A stretch of DNA of 64,000 nt from Micromonospora sp. NBC_01699. GTDB lineage: Bacteria > Actinomycetota > Actinomycetes > Mycobacteriales > Micromonosporaceae. The translations under genes were made by a program, and so were the position numbers. The notes beneath the pieces were generated by a model. That model made no database searches, had not been told where the DNA came from, and saw nothing but the letters and a program-made list of their open reading frames with translations. The stretch covers positions 8,000,083-8,064,082 of the forward strand of contig NZ_CP109199.1 of assembly GCF_036250065.1 (NCBI RefSeq). Reading direction: 5' to 3'. The stretch's first letter is position 1. Every line of letters begins with the position of its first letter. Shown piece after piece: positions 55,410 to 64,000 of this stretch.

Positions 55410-55855
55410 ACGCACAAACCGATCCGAACCCGTACCCCAGCGCGGCGGAAGCCGCGGCGGCGCTGCGGCGGGTGCGGGAGACCCAGTCCGCACTGGGCCG
55501 CCGGATGGCACCGAGCTGGTACTTCTCGACCCTCGCGGCACTGCTGGGTGCGATCACCCTGAGCCAGCTGCTTCCCACGCCCGCCACCATCCTGGTCACC
55601 CTCACGCTGGTGGCCGCCATGGCGGCGATGGCGCGGGCCTTCCTCGACCGGGCCGGGGTCGTGCCACTCACCGGCACGGTCACCGTACGGGGGATCGTCC
55701 TGTCCGCGACGCCGCTGGTGCTCGTGATGCTGGCCGCCGTCTGGCTGGACGACTCCGGCCACCACTGGGCCTGGATCGTCGCCGCCGCCGTCAACGCCGG
55801 CGCGGTGCTGAGCCTGGGCTGGTGGCACCGTCGCCGGTTGCGGGCCGACGCATGA
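55388..55855 (+). CDS. Small multi-pass membrane protein, regulator partner
   Basis: A 155-residue membrane protein (151 if the ATG at 55400 is used). A soluble N-terminal helix (AAEAAAALRRVRETQSALGRRM) is followed by four hydrophobic helices (WYFSTLAALLGAITLSQLLP, TILVTLTLVAAMAAMA, IVLSATPLVLVMLAAVWL, WAWIVAAAVNAGAVLSLGWW). The stop overlaps the next regulator by ATGA. Such pairs of a membrane protein and a winged-helix regulator are common in actinobacteria. Function unknown. Confidence 0.75.
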   Translation: MLSIMASDAQTDPNPYPSAAEAAAALRRVRETQSALGRRMAPSWYFSTLAALLGAITLSQLLPTPATILVTLTLVAAMAAMARAFLDRAGVVPLTGTVTVRGIVLSATPLVLVMLAAVWLDDSGHHWAWIVAAAVNAGAVLSLGWWHRRRLRADA

Positions 55856-56175
55856 CGGCACAGACAACCGAACCGGGCGGCTTCAACCTGGTCATCCACG
55901 CGCCGAACCGGCTGCTGATCTGCGCGCTGCTCGACAGCGTCGCCGAAATCGAGTTCGGCACGGTGCAGGAACGGCTGAAGGTCAGCGCCTCCGTGCTGAG
56001 CAAGCACGTGACGGTGCTGACCGAGTCCGGCTATGTCACGCAACGCAAGGCGGTACGGGAGACCCGGCCCCGCGTCTGGCTGCGGTTCACCCCGGAGGGG
56101 CGAGCTGCCTACCGCGAGCACGTGGCCGCACTACAGGCGATCGTCGGCACCCCGGCCGAGCCGGTCGACGCCTGA
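55852..56175 (+). CDS. Winged-helix transcriptional regulator
   Basis: A 107-residue single-domain regulator of the MarR_2/ArsR-like winged-helix type. The recognition portion is FGTVQERLKVSASVLSKHVTVLTESGYVTQRKAVRETRPRVWLRFTPEGRAAY, with the beta-wing at RETRPR. The ATG at 55852 overlaps the membrane protein stop by 4 bp. The 20-bp inverted repeat at the head of the operon is its probable binding site. Confidence 0.88.
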   Translation: MTAQTTEPGGFNLVIHAPNRLLICALLDSVAEIEFGTVQERLKVSASVLSKHVTVLTESGYVTQRKAVRETRPRVWLRFTPEGRAAYREHVAALQAIVGTPAEPVDA

Positions 56176-56245
56176 TGATCGCCGGGTCGAGGTCGTCGAC
56201 CGGTGGAGGTCCGCAACGGCCACCCCGGTCACCTCCGGCGGGACT

Positions 56246-56851
56246 TCACCACAGGTGGCCGATCACCCCGGACTCGACCACGATAACCGCACCCAGGACC
56301 ATGAAGACCCCCGGCACGATCCAGTGGCCGTACCGCCGCACGACCGCGATCACCCTCCGGTGCGACCCGAGCCCGGCGCCGGCCAGACACCACACCGCGG
56401 TCAGGACGGCGAACACCGCCACGGTGACCAGGGCGTCCGTCAATCCGACCGTGCGGAACAGCGGGGTGTAGACGGAGATGTTGTCGGCGCCGTTGGCGAT
56501 GGTGATCCCGGCCACCGCCACCAGGCCGGTGGCCACCGTCGCTTCCGGCGCCTCGTCCTCGCCGCGAGCCCGGATCGCGGCGATCAGGCCACGCACGCCC
56601 AGGGCGAAGGGCAGCAGCCCGAGCAGGCCCACCCACTCGTCCGGCACGATCGTCAACCCCAGCGCCGCGACCGCGGAGACAGCCACCAGTACGGCGATGC
56701 CCGCGTACTGTCCTACCCAGACCTGCCACACCCTCGGTGCCCGGTTGGCCCGCGCGGAGAGAAACAGCACCGTCAGCACGACGAGATCATCGACATTCGT
56801 GCCCGCGAACACGCCAGCCGCCGTCAGTAACGTGTTCACGAGATCTCCCAC
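56246..56851 (-). CDS. CadD-like cadmium resistance transporter family protein
   Basis: A 201-residue protein with about six hydrophobic helices. It matches the CadD pattern: an opening AGVFAGTNVDDLVVLTVLFL and a second half GITIANGADNISVYTPLFRT; the paired N-x-D-D and N-G-A-D-N signatures are typical of this inverted-repeat family. It probably exports a cation or related solute; the name cadmium transporter is family-based, not proven. The ATG at 56851 starts at the first helix. Confidence 0.88.
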   Translation of the reverse strand: MGDLVNTLLTAAGVFAGTNVDDLVVLTVLFLSARANRAPRVWQVWVGQYAGIAVLVAVSAVAALGLTIVPDEWVGLLGLLPFALGVRGLIAAIRARGEDEAPEATVATGLVAVAGITIANGADNISVYTPLFRTVGLTDALVTVAVFAVLTAVWCLAGAGLGSHRRVIAVVRRYGHWIVPGVFMVLGAVIVVESGVIGHLW

Positions 56852-56909
56852 GGCCGACAGCGTACGAGCCGGCCGTAAACGCCAGCCTCTCGCCGGCAGG
56901 CCCGACCGG

Positions 56910-57191
56910 TCAGTCCTCTGCCAGGTACCCGGTGGCGGGGTCGACCTGCCCGATGAAGTTCCGGATGGCCTCTTCCATTTCGGGCAGGCTCATCGGCGGG
57001 CTGGCGGATCTTGAGATTCCGAAGCCGTAGTCGTGCGGCCCGTTGAGCCAGTCGAAGTCGTACGCGCCCGGCTCCCCGGCACGTTCACCGACGCGGAAGT
57101 CCTGCCCGTCGACGGTGAGCATGATCGGATCACCTCGGTACCTGATCCGCATGTGCTCGGGTGCGAGGCCCGGCTCCGGCTCGTCGGACAT
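56910..57191 (-). CDS. Small conserved hypothetical protein
   Basis: A 93-residue soluble protein of unknown function. It starts MSDEPEPGLAPEHMRIRYRGDPIMLTVDG and ends with an acidic tail; the middle YDFDWLNGPHDYGFG suggests a compact beta domain. The ATG at 57191 has GAGAGGAG upstream, so this is a well-formed gene. It lies between the CadD-like gene and tRNA-Ala on the same strand. Confidence 0.78.
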   Translation of the reverse strand: MSDEPEPGLAPEHMRIRYRGDPIMLTVDGQDFRVGERAGEPGAYDFDWLNGPHDYGFGISRSASPPMSLPEMEEAIRNFIGQVDPATGYLAED

Positions 57192-57224
57192 CTCGCTCCT
57201 CTCCGGCACGGGAGGGATGAAGAG

Positions 57225-57297
57225 TGGAGCCAAGGGGACTCGAACCCCTAACCCCTGCCTTGCAAAGGCAGTGCTCTGCCAGTTGAGCTATGGCCCC
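57225..57297 (-). tRNA. tRNA-Ala (anticodon TGC)
   Basis: A complete 73-nt cloverleaf on the minus strand. The acceptor arms GGGGCCA and TGGCTCC pair with G-U wobbles, the T-loop GGTTCGAGTCC is present, and the anticodon stem CTGCC/GGCAG holds the loop TTTGCAA, giving anticodon TGC. The 3' CCA is not encoded. Confidence 0.95.
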
Positions 57298-57344
57298 TGG
57301 GGTGGCCGGTCGGCCACCGGGTCAGGGCAATCCCGATCGAACGA

Positions 57345-57473
57345 CTAGCGCAGATCGGGTGCGGTGGTGGCCTCGTGCCACAGGGCCCGCTCGTCGTTGG
57401 ATTCCTTGACCCTCTTGACGATCAGGGCTGCCACACCGACAACACCGGCAACGATCAGAAGCTTCTTGAACAT
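57345..57473 (-). CDS. DLW-39 family micropeptide
   Basis: A 42-residue peptide. It starts MFKKLLIVAGVVGVAALIV (one membrane helix), continues KRVKESNDERALWHEATTAPDLR and ends at TAG. The KESN-x-E and ending D-L-R match the actinobacterial DLW-39 family, which is found between tRNA-Ile and tRNA-Ala near gyrA. The ATG at 57473 is preceded by GAGGGA. Function is undefined. Confidence 0.9.
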   Translation of the reverse strand: MFKKLLIVAGVVGVAALIVKRVKESNDERALWHEATTAPDLR

Positions 57474-57515
57474 GACAGTCCCTCACGGTCGACTGCTGTC
57501 GGACGGTCTTAAAAG

Positions 57516-57589
57516 TGGGGCTAGCTGGAATCGAACCAGCGACCTCAGAGTTATCAGCTCTGCGCTCTAACCGACTGAGCTATAGCCCC
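57516..57589 (-). tRNA. tRNA-Ile (anticodon GAT)
   Basis: A complete 74-nt cloverleaf on the minus strand. Acceptor GGGGCTA pairs with TAGCCCC, the T-loop is GGTTCGATTCC, and the anticodon stem CAGAG/CTCTG holds CTGATAA, so the anticodon is GAT. No 3' CCA is encoded. Confidence 0.95.
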
Positions 57590-57675
57590 GTGCGACGAGC
57601 AAGGTTACCGTACCTACGGGCCATGTCCCAACTCGGGGGCTGACCCCCAGACTGACCTGCGACAACGATTGTTGC

Positions 57676-57707
57676 CGGTAGCCCTGCGGTCGTCGCAGAC
57701 GCTACCG
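57676..57707. terminator. Second hairpin downstream of gyr operon
   Basis: The arms CGGTAGC (57676-57682) and GCTACCG (57701-57707) enclose an inner CTGCG/CGCAG stem with a 5-nt loop. It follows the main hairpin at 57716 in the direction of transcription and lies before tRNA-Ile. Confidence 0.65.
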
Positions 57708-57715
57708 AAAACGAA

Positions 57716-57753
57716 ACGCCGGGGCCACCGCAATAGCTGCGGCGCCCCGGCGT
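57716..57753 (-). terminator. Terminator of gyrB-gyrA-DUF3566 genes
   Basis: The arms ACGCCGGGGC (57716-57725) and GCCCCGGCGT (57744-57753) pair perfectly, extended by an inner CCGCA/TGCGG stem around a 5-nt loop. It begins 10 nt after the stop of the DUF3566 gene. Confidence 0.85.
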
Positions 57754-57763
57754 CGGCACGTTG

Positions 57764-58753
57764 TCAGTCGCGCTCGGCGAGGGTCAACTCGATCCCGCCG
57801 ACCAGGTCGGCGCAGACGTTGTAGACGAAGGCACCGAGCGTGGCGAGCGCGGTGAAGAGCACCACGTTCACCAGTCCGATCAGCGCCGAGCTGAGGATCA
57901 CGCCCTTGGCGGTGATCTTCAGGGCGTTGTCGCTCTGCCCACCACCGGCGTTGATCAGGTCGGTCAGGCTGCTGTTGACGCTCTCGAACACGCCCATCGC
58001 GTCCAGCGCCAGGTAGAGCACCGAGGTTGCCACGATCACGACGACGAAGAGCACCAGCGACACCGCGAACGAGAACTTCATGACCGACCACGGGTCGATC
58101 CGCTTGAGATTCAGCCGGGCCCGTCGCGGCCCCCGCGAGGCGGCGGAGCCGACCGCACTGCGCGCCGACCGTACGGCCTCGCTGACTCGGGCCGCTCCGA
58201 CCGCGGCGGCGCCGCCGAACGTACGGCTCGGGCCGCCGCCCGGATTGGGCCGGGCCGATCCGGTCGCCCGTCCGTCGTCGGGACCGCTCGGCCCGCCCGT
58301 GGGCGTGCCCGGCGCCGGCTGACCCAGCACTGACATGCCCGGCATGGTCTGCCCCGCAGCGGTCTGTCCCGGGGTCGGACCGCCGGGGCGGTCCGGCATC
58401 GACGGCCTGCTCTGCGCGCCCGGCCGGTTCTGGGCGCTCGGCCGCTCGGCCGGCGGCGGGCCACCGGCTGACGCCGTCGCGTCCGCTGTCGGTCCGGAAG
58501 CGTGCGGCGAGGGCGAGCCGCCCTCGCCGCCGGATGGCTCGGCCGGACGGCTGCCCGACTCCCCGCCGGGCTGGTCCGGCGGGGGTGGCATGCCGGGGGC
58601 CCGGGTGAACTTCGGCGACGGTGCGTCGGCGGGGACTACCGCCCGGCCGACGGCCGCGCGGCCGGTCGCTGGTGCGCCGCCTGCGGCGGCCTCCTCATCG
58701 ACCGGGTTGGCCGAGGTCCCCGCGCTCCCCGACTTCGCCTGTGTCTCCGTCAT
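57764..58753 (-). CDS. DUF3566 membrane protein
   Basis: A 329-residue protein. The first 210 residues are disordered and rich in P, G, S, A and T. The C-terminal part is the DUF3566 domain with two helices (SVMKFSFAVSLVLFVVVIVATSVLYLAL and SSALIGLVNVVLFTALATLGAFVYNVCADLVGGIELTL). The gene sits next to gyrA throughout actinobacteria. The ATG at 58753 lies 3 nt after the gyrA stop, so they are one transcript. It is a cell-envelope protein of unknown role. Confidence 0.92.
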   Translation of the reverse strand: MTETQAKSGSAGTSANPVDEEAAAGGAPATGRAAVGRAVVPADAPSPKFTRAPGMPPPPDQPGGESGSRPAEPSGGEGGSPSPHASGPTADATASAGGPPPAERPSAQNRPGAQSRPSMPDRPGGPTPGQTAAGQTMPGMSVLGQPAPGTPTGGPSGPDDGRATGSARPNPGGGPSRTFGGAAAVGAARVSEAVRSARSAVGSAASRGPRRARLNLKRIDPWSVMKFSFAVSLVLFVVVIVATSVLYLALDAMGVFESVNSSLTDLINAGGGQSDNALKITAKGVILSSALIGLVNVVLFTALATLGAFVYNVCADLVGGIELTLAERD

Positions 58754-58756
58754 CAA

Positions 58757-61279
58757 CTAGTCCTGTTCGTCAGGCTCGTCGGCATTGCGAGCAATGGCCA
58801 CGATCGTCACACCATCCGGGAGGTCCATGAGCTTGACCCCCATTGTGTTCCGATCGCGTGTACGGCGTACAGGCTTCACCGGAGTCCGGATGACGCCGCC
58901 GTTACTGGTGATCGCGAACAACTCGTCGTCCGGACTGATCACCACTGCGCCGACCAGTCCACCACGTCGCTCGGTGATCTTCGCGGTCAGCACACCCTTT
59001 CCTCCCCGGCCCTGGACCGGATATTCCTCGATCGGCGTACGTTTTGCGTACCCGCCGTTCGTTGCCACCAGGACGTCCATCCCGTCGACGACCACTTCCA
59101 TGGCCAACAGGACGTCGTCGTCGGTGAAGCGCATCCCGATCACGCCCGAGGTGGCTCGGCCCATCGGCCGCAGTGCCTCGTCGGTGGCGTTGAACCGGAT
59201 CGCCTGTGCCTTTTTGGACACCAGCAGGAGATCGTCCTCGGGTCCGGCAAGTGCCGCGCCGACCAGCTCGTCCTCGTCGCGCAGGTTGATCGCGATGATG
59301 CCGCCGGATCGGTTGGAGTCGAACTCCTCCAGCTTGGTCTTCTTGACCAGGCCCTTCTGCGTCGCCAGCACCAGGTAGGGCGCGACCTGGTAGTCCGGGA
59401 TCTGGATGACCTGGGCGATCTGCTCGTCCGGCTGGAAGGCGAGCAGGTTGGCCACGTGCTGACCCTTTGCCGTACGGCTCGCCTCCGGCAGCTCGTACGC
59501 CTTGGCCCGGTAGACCCGACCCTTGTTGGTGAAGAAGAGCATCCAGTTGTGCGTCGAGCACACGAAGAAGTGGCTGACGATGTCGTCCTGGCGCAGGGTC
59601 GCGCCACTGACACCCTTGCCGCCACGGCGCTGCGACCGGTACAGGTCGACCTTGGTGCGCTTGGCGTAGCCGGTACGGGTGATGGTGACCACCACGTCCT
59701 CGCGGGCGATCAGGTCCTCCATCGAGACCTCGCCGTCGAACGGCAGGATCTTGGTCCGCCGCTCGTCGCCCCACTTCGCCACGATCTCGCCGAGCTCCTC
59801 GGAAACGATCTTCCGCTGCCGCTCCGGCTTGGCCAGGATGTCCTTGTAGTCGGCGATCTCGATCTCGATCTTCGCCAACTCGTCGATGATCTTCTGACGC
59901 TCCAGCGCGGCGAGCCGGCGGAGCTGCATGTCGAGGATCGCGGTCGCCTGGATCTCGTCGATCGTCAACAGCGCGACCAGACCCTGCCGGGCCTCCTCGA
60001 CCGTGGGCGAGCGCCGGATCAGGGCGATCACGTCGTCGAGCGCGTCCAGTGCCTTCACCAGACCGCGCAGGATGTGCGCCCGCTCCTCGGCCTTGCGCAG
60101 CCGGTACGCGGTCCGCCGGCGGATCACCTCGATCTGGTGCTCCACGTAGTAGCGGATGAACTGGGCCAGGTTGAGCGTGCGCGGCACGCCGTCGACCAGC
60201 GCCAGCATGTTGGCGCCGAAGGTCTCCTGGAGCTGGGTGTGCTTGTAGAGGTTGTTCAGCACCACCTTGGCGACCGCGTCGCGCTTGAGCACCAGCACGA
60301 TCCGCATGCCGGTACGCCCGGAGGACTCGTCCCGGATGTCGGCGATGCCGGCGAGCTTGCCCTCCTTGACCAGCTCGGCGATCCGCTCGGCCAGGTTGTC
60401 CGGGTTGACCTGGTAGGGCAGCTCGGTGACGACCAGACAGGCCCGCCCCTTCTTGTCCTCCTCCACGTCGACCACGGCGCGCATCCGGATCGAGCCCCGC
60501 CCGGTCCGGTACGCGTCCTGGATCGGCTGGTGCCCGACGATCAGCCCGTAGGTGGGGAAGTCCGGCCCCTTGACGATCTCGATCAGCGCGTCGAGCGTGG
60601 TCGCCTCGTCGACGTCCGGGTTCTCCAGGCACCACTGCACGGCGGCGCCGATTTCCCGCAGGTTGTGCGGCGGGATCTTGGTGGCCATTCCGACCGCGAT
60701 GCCCTCGGAGCCGTTGAGCAGCAGGTTCGGGATCCGGGACGGCAGGATCGTCGGTTCCTTGGCCCGGCCGTCGTAGTTGTCCTGGAGGTCGACGGTGTCC
60801 TCGTCGATGTCCCGGAGCATCTCCATCGCCAGCGGGTCGAGCTTGCACTCGGTGTACCGCATGGCGGCGGCGGGGTCGTTGCCCGGCGAGCCGAAGTTGC
60901 CGTTGCCGTCGACCAGCGGGTAGCGCAGCGACCAGGGCTGGGCCATCCGGACCAGCGCGTCGTAGATGGAGGAGTCGCCGTGCGGGTGGAACTGACCCAT
61001 CACGTCGCCGACGACCCGGGAGCACTTCACGTACCCGCGGTCGGGGCGGTAGCCGGAGTCGAACATCGCGTAGAGGATCTTGCGGTGTACGGGCTTGAGT
61101 CCGTCCCGTACGTCCGGCAGGGCACGACCGACGATCACGCTCATCGCGTAGTCGAGGTAGGACCGCTGCATCTCCACTTCGAGCCCCACCGGCTCGATGC
61201 GGTCGTGCTGGACCACCGCCCCGCCGGCGGCAGCCGGGACGTCCGGCTCGCTATCGAAGGACTCGGGAGTATCCGTCAC
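58757..61279 (-). CDS. gyrA: DNA gyrase subunit A
   Basis: An 840-residue type IIA topoisomerase subunit for DNA breakage and reunion. The catalytic tyrosine lies in [13 protein letters not shown]. The quinolone-determining segment reads G-D-S-S-I-Y-D, with serine and aspartate at the classical resistance positions, so no resistance substitution is evident. The C-terminal DNA-wrapping domain has the GyrA box QRRGGKG. The GTG at 61279 was chosen because AAGGG is 6 nt upstream; TTG at 61285 would put AAGGG directly against it. DnaA boxes lie in the upstream gap. Confidence 0.96.
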   Translation of the reverse strand: MTDTPESFDSEPDVPAAAGGAVVQHDRIEPVGLEVEMQRSYLDYAMSVIVGRALPDVRDGLKPVHRKILYAMFDSGYRPDRGYVKCSRVVGDVMGQFHPHGDSSIYDALVRMAQPWSLRYPLVDGNGNFGSPGNDPAAAMRYTECKLDPLAMEMLRDIDEDTVDLQDNYDGRAKEPTILPSRIPNLLLNGSEGIAVGMATKIPPHNLREIGAAVQWCLENPDVDEATTLDALIEIVKGPDFPTYGLIVGHQPIQDAYRTGRGSIRMRAVVDVEEDKKGRACLVVTELPYQVNPDNLAERIAELVKEGKLAGIADIRDESSGRTGMRIVLVLKRDAVAKVVLNNLYKHTQLQETFGANMLALVDGVPRTLNLAQFIRYYVEHQIEVIRRRTAYRLRKAEERAHILRGLVKALDALDDVIALIRRSPTVEEARQGLVALLTIDEIQATAILDMQLRRLAALERQKIIDELAKIEIEIADYKDILAKPERQRKIVSEELGEIVAKWGDERRTKILPFDGEVSMEDLIAREDVVVTITRTGYAKRTKVDLYRSQRRGGKGVSGATLRQDDIVSHFFVCSTHNWMLFFTNKGRVYRAKAYELPEASRTAKGQHVANLLAFQPDEQIAQVIQIPDYQVAPYLVLATQKGLVKKTKLEEFDSNRSGGIIAINLRDEDELVGAALAGPEDDLLLVSKKAQAIRFNATDEALRPMGRATSGVIGMRFTDDDVLLAMEVVVDGMDVLVATNGGYAKRTPIEEYPVQGRGGKGVLTAKITERRGGLVGAVVISPDDELFAITSNGGVIRTPVKPVRRTRDRNTMGVKLMDLPDGVTIVAIARNADEPDEQD

Positions 61280-61314
61280 TGTCAACCCTTATCAGACTAA
61301 TTAGCCGCTTTACC

Positions 61315-61366
61315 TGTGGATAACGGCTGTGGAAACCGTCGAAGCTGTGGATAACCCTGTGGATTC
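61315..61366. promoter_or_regulatory. DnaA-box cluster between gyrB and gyrA
   Basis: Two exact DnaA boxes (TGTGGATAA, complement TTATCCACA) at 61315-61323 and 61346-61354, and two near-matches, TGTGGAAAC at 61328-61336 and TGTGGATTC at 61358-61366. All have the same orientation, about 35-90 bp upstream of the gyrA start. This suggests DnaA control of gyrA or a DnaA titration site. Confidence 0.75.
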
Positions 61367-61462
61367 AAGTCTCCATACACCCACCGGTCATCCTGATGTC
61401 CACCGTCGGTCACCCGGAAACCAGGACACAACCCGGAAGACCCCGATGTACGGGGTCAGCAC

Positions 61463-63415
61463 CTAGATGTCGAGGAACCGGACATCCTTCGCGTTCCGCT
61501 GGATGAACGACCGCCGTGCCTCCACGTCCTCACCCATCAGGACGCTGAACAACTCGTCAGCGGTTGCAGCGTCGTCGAGCGTGACCTGACGCAGCGTACG
61601 CGTTGCCGGGTTCATCGTGGTCTCCCAGAGTTCCGGGTAGTTCATCTCGCCCAGACCCTTGAACCGCTGGATGTCGTCCGGCCTCGCGTTCGGCTTCTTC
61701 TGCTGCCGCAGCGCGATCAGCCCGTCCCGTTCCCGGTCGGAGTAGGCGTACTGGGCGTCGTCGCCCTTCTTGTTCCACTTGATCTTGTAGAGCGGCGGTG
61801 CGGCCAGGTAGACGTGCCCCATCTCGACCAGCGGCCGCATGAACCGGAACAGCAGCGTCAGCAGCAGGGTTTGGATGTGCTGGCCGTCCACGTCCGCGTC
61901 GGCCATCAGCACGACCTTGTGGTAGCGCAGCTTCTCCATGTCGAAGTCGTCGTGGATGCCGGTGCCCAGCGCCGTGATCAGCGCCTGGACCTCGTTGTTC
62001 TTCAGCACCCGGTCGATCCGGGCCTTCTCCACGTTGAGGATCTTGCCGCGAATCGGCAGGATCGCCTGGGTACGCGGATCCCGCCCCTGCTTGGCCGAAC
62101 CACCGGCGGAGTCACCCTCGACGATGAACACCTCGGACTCGCGCGGGTCGGTCGACTGGCAGTCGGCCAGCTTGCCCGGCATCGAGCCGGACTCCAGCAG
62201 CGACTTGCGCCGGGCCAGCTTGCGCGCCTGCTGTGCGGCGATCCGGGCCCGCGACGCCTGGGTCGCCTTGGTGATGATCAGCTTGGCCTCGGCCGGGTTC
62301 CGCTCGAACCAGTCGACCAGCCACTCGTTGCAGACCCGGAGCACGAAGCTCTTCACCGGGGTGTTGCCCAGCTTGGTCTTGGTCTGACCCTCGAACTGCG
62401 GGTTGGCCAGCTTGACCGAGATGATCGCGGCCAGCCCCTCCCGGACGTCCTCACCGGAGAGCTTCTCGTCGCCCTTGAGGAACTTCTTCTCGGTGCCGTA
62501 CTTGTTGACCACACCGGTCAACGCGGCCCGGAAGCCCTCCTCGTGGGTACCACCCTCGTGGGTGTTGATCGTGTTGGCGAAGGTGTAGACCGACTCGCCG
62601 TACGACTCGTTCCACTGCATGGCGATCTCGACCGACATGCCCTCTTCCTCGGCCCCGAACTCGACCACGGTCTTGTGGATCGGGCTCTTCGAGGCGTTCA
62701 GGTGGCGGACGAAGTCGGAGATGCCGCCCTTGTAGCAGAAGGTCACCTCGCGCGGCTTGCCGTCGTCCTCCTGGACCCGCTCGTCGCGCAACTGGATCGT
62801 CAAGCCCCGGTTGAGGAACGCCATCTCCTGCAACCGGCGGTAGATCGTCTCGAAGGTGAACTCGATCGTCTCGAAGATCGTCGGGTCCGGCCAGAACGAC
62901 ACCGAGGAGCCGGTGAGGTTGGTGCTCTCACCCTTCTCCAGCGGCGTCGGCTTGGAGTTGTGGTACTGCTGCCGCCAGACGAAGCCGTCCTTGTGGATCT
63001 CCAGCGCCATCCGGACGGAGAGCGCGTTGACCACCGAAACACCCACGCCGTGCAGGCCGCCGGAGACCGCGTACGCCTTGCCGTCGAACTTGCCGCCCGC
63101 GTGCAGGATGGTCAGCGCCACCTCGACGCCCGGCTTCTTCAGCGTGGGGTGGAGGTCGACCGGGAAACCACGGCCGTTGTCGATCACCCGCACGCCGCCG
63201 TCGGCGAGCACCGTCACCTCGATGGTGTCGCAGTATCCGGCGAGTGCCTCGTCGACCGCGTTGTCGACAACCTCCCAGACCAGGTGGTGCAGACCACGCT
63301 CGCCGGTCGATCCGATGTACATACCGGGCCGCTTGCGAACCGCCTCCAGGCCCTCAAGCACCTGGATCGACCCGGCACCGTATTCCTGCTTGTCCTGCGT
63401 TGCCACCTTGGCCAC
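61463..63415 (-). CDS. gyrB: DNA gyrase subunit B
   Basis: A 650-residue ATPase subunit of gyrase. The N-terminal GHKL domain shows [26 protein letters not shown], and [15 protein letters not shown]. The transducer contains [16 protein letters not shown] and QTKTKLGN. The TOPRIM domain shows [29 protein letters not shown], and near the end [21 protein letters not shown] at 63415 or 63406 are the likely starts; upstream frame extension is noncoding. Recognised upstream partners recF and DUF721 are not present in the next 480 bp, where a divergent gene begins. Confidence 0.95.
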   Translation of the reverse strand: MAKVATQDKQEYGAGSIQVLEGLEAVRKRPGMYIGSTGERGLHHLVWEVVDNAVDEALAGYCDTIEVTVLADGGVRVIDNGRGFPVDLHPTLKKPGVEVALTILHAGGKFDGKAYAVSGGLHGVGVSVVNALSVRMALEIHKDGFVWRQQYHNSKPTPLEKGESTNLTGSSVSFWPDPTIFETIEFTFETIYRRLQEMAFLNRGLTIQLRDERVQEDDGKPREVTFCYKGGISDFVRHLNASKSPIHKTVVEFGAEEEGMSVEIAMQWNESYGESVYTFANTINTHEGGTHEEGFRAALTGVVNKYGTEKKFLKGDEKLSGEDVREGLAAIISVKLANPQFEGQTKTKLGNTPVKSFVLRVCNEWLVDWFERNPAEAKLIITKATQASRARIAAQQARKLARRKSLLESGSMPGKLADCQSTDPRESEVFIVEGDSAGGSAKQGRDPRTQAILPIRGKILNVEKARIDRVLKNNEVQALITALGTGIHDDFDMEKLRYHKVVLMADADVDGQHIQTLLLTLLFRFMRPLVEMGHVYLAAPPLYKIKWNKKGDDAQYAYSDRERDGLIALRQQKKPNARPDDIQRFKGLGEMNYPELWETTMNPATRTLRQVTLDDAATADELFSVLMGEDVEARRSFIQRNAKDVRFLDI

Positions 63416-63902
63416 TTTCTCGCACCATCCGGGCACCAGGGCGCGGCGGGCGCGGGTTTGGCGGGCACGCGACTCAGCGCACAGGCCGGCACCACGATTG
63501 ATCTGCGGATACGGCCGAAAGCGCCGGTCGCCGCGGATGCCCGCGGATCGCGATCGGCTCGGACCCGGTGCGGACTGGTGGCCCAGGCCACCCTGGCCCG
63601 CGTCGTCGCTCCACACCGTGTCCTCGTCTCGATGTCAATCCTACTGTGCCGAGACGACAGAACCAGTACGCGGCACCCCTGCGGACCCACCTCAGACCTC
63701 CGTAGCCGGCCGCACCCCGCCTACCGCGACTCCCCCCACACGCCATCGGTCGGATCAAGGCCGCTCCGCGCCGCCGCGCTCAAATCGGAGGCGGATCTTG
63801 GGTACGGGGGTCGCGCGAACGCCTCGCCGTGCCGTAACTTTGCGTCGCTGTCGCCGTGCCTCGGACGGCCGGTTTGGTACGTGCTCAGGAAGGTGACGCT
63901 CG
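63416..63902. promoter_or_regulatory. Intergenic region between gyrB and divergent gene
   Basis: This 487-bp gap has no convincing coding frame. On the minus strand a TAGGAT-like -10 (63638-63643) lies between the arms of a perfect inverted repeat, TCGTCTCG (63624-63631) and CGAGACGA (63650-63657), which could be the gyrB promoter and an operator. No matching -35 is clear. Confidence 0.4.
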
Positions 63903-64000
63903 ATGGGGCTGGACAACGTCGCGGTGCATTGGCCGCGTACCGGCCGCTTCTACGATCCGGTGGCCCCGGCCGATTTCGTCGACTTCGGCGACCTGGCCGA
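63903..64000 (+). CDS. Start of an unidentified gene (partial, cut by window end)
   Basis: The first 32 codons of a plus-strand gene, reading MGLDNVAVHWPRTGRFYDPV and continuing to the edge of the window. The ATG at 63903 is preceded by GGAAGGTGA at a good distance. The fragment is too short for a family call. It is divergent from gyrB. Confidence 0.6.
   Translation, partial: MGLDNVAVHWPRTGRFYDPVAPADFVDFGDLA

Noticed and set aside
57225-57589. rRNA operon spacer because of adjacent tRNA-Ile and tRNA-Ala
   Set aside because: No 16S or 23S sequence flanks the tRNAs; a DLW-39 gene lies between them and gyrA is upstream, the usual actinobacterial arrangement.
58757-61279. Fluoroquinolone-resistance substitution in GyrA
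   Set aside because: The classical positions carry Ser and Asp (GDSSIYD), the usual sensitive residues.
61280-61462. Chromosomal origin (oriC)
   Set aside because: Only two exact DnaA boxes in 183 bp and no dnaA or dnaN genes; an origin in this phylum has many more boxes.

Overview
The window is very G+C-rich actinobacterial chromosome and fits the family Micromonosporaceae. The evidence is gyrB-gyrA followed by a DUF3566 membrane protein, tRNA-Ile, a DLW-39 micropeptide and tRNA-Ala; an XRE regulator paired with a DUF397 protein; a mycothiol-dependent formaldehyde dehydrogenase (so a mycothiol-based thiol system); and a SigE-family sigma factor coupled to a membrane partner. The genus cannot be fixed from the sequence. 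The replication origin probably lies to the right of the window, because gyrB-gyrA normally sits near oriC.

Layout. 0.4-2.3 kb: XRE/DUF397 regulator pair and a small hypothetical gene. 2.5-6.9 kb: a lipoprotein, two PASTA membrane proteins without kinase domains (one with an array of DxTxxLP repeats) and a polytopic membrane protein. 6.9-15.2 kb: a glutamate-cysteine ligase-family enzyme, divergent YceI/MarR genes, an HTH-STAND-TPR regulator and an MMPL transporter. 15.4-23.4 kb: a leucine/isovalerate-type catabolic cluster (acyl-CoA dehydrogenase, carboxyltransferase, HMG-CoA lyase, biotin carboxylase, TetR), split in the middle by an island holding an HTH regulator and a divergent operon of four tiny overlapping genes (module A). 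23.4-28.2 kb: an Hsp90-family protein translationally linked to a large TPR protein. 28.3-39.7 kb: MFS transporter, rhodanese, secreted Ig-like protein, GDSL esterase, sigma factor with membrane partner, ProRS, sugar epimerase, CBS protein, SufE and a DsbA-like protein. 39.7-40.7 kb: module B, a second, partly decayed copy of the tiny-gene operon. 40.8-45.7 kb: YbaK editing protein, NAD(P)-binding protein, hydrolase-TetR operon and MFS exporter. 45.9-50.5 kb: a giant CtpI-like P-type ATPase. 50.5-57.2 kb: carboxylesterase, the MscR/MBL formaldehyde-detoxification operon, an LCP protein, a membrane-protein/regulator pair and a CadD-like transporter. 57.2-64 kb: tRNA-Ala, DLW-39, tRNA-Ile, DUF3566, gyrA and gyrB, with the start of a divergent gene at the right edge.

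The strongest candidate for an undescribed system is the pair of tiny-gene modules at 19.3-21.2 kb and 39.7-40.7 kb. Both begin with a WKWF-motif protein behind an almost identical ribosome-binding site. Both encode homologous VxxGTxLxLxxxEW proteins and homologous MSRxDEP proteins, and both use strings of 4-bp ATGA/GTGA overlaps. Module A is divergent from an HTH regulator across a spacer with three copies of a 9-bp motif. Module B carries an in-frame premature stop and a frayed last gene. Other points of note are the tandem operator upstream of mscR with compensated base changes, the degenerate-plus-active double P-type ATPase, the phospho-threonine-like repeat array on a PASTA protein, and DnaA boxes between gyrB and gyrA.
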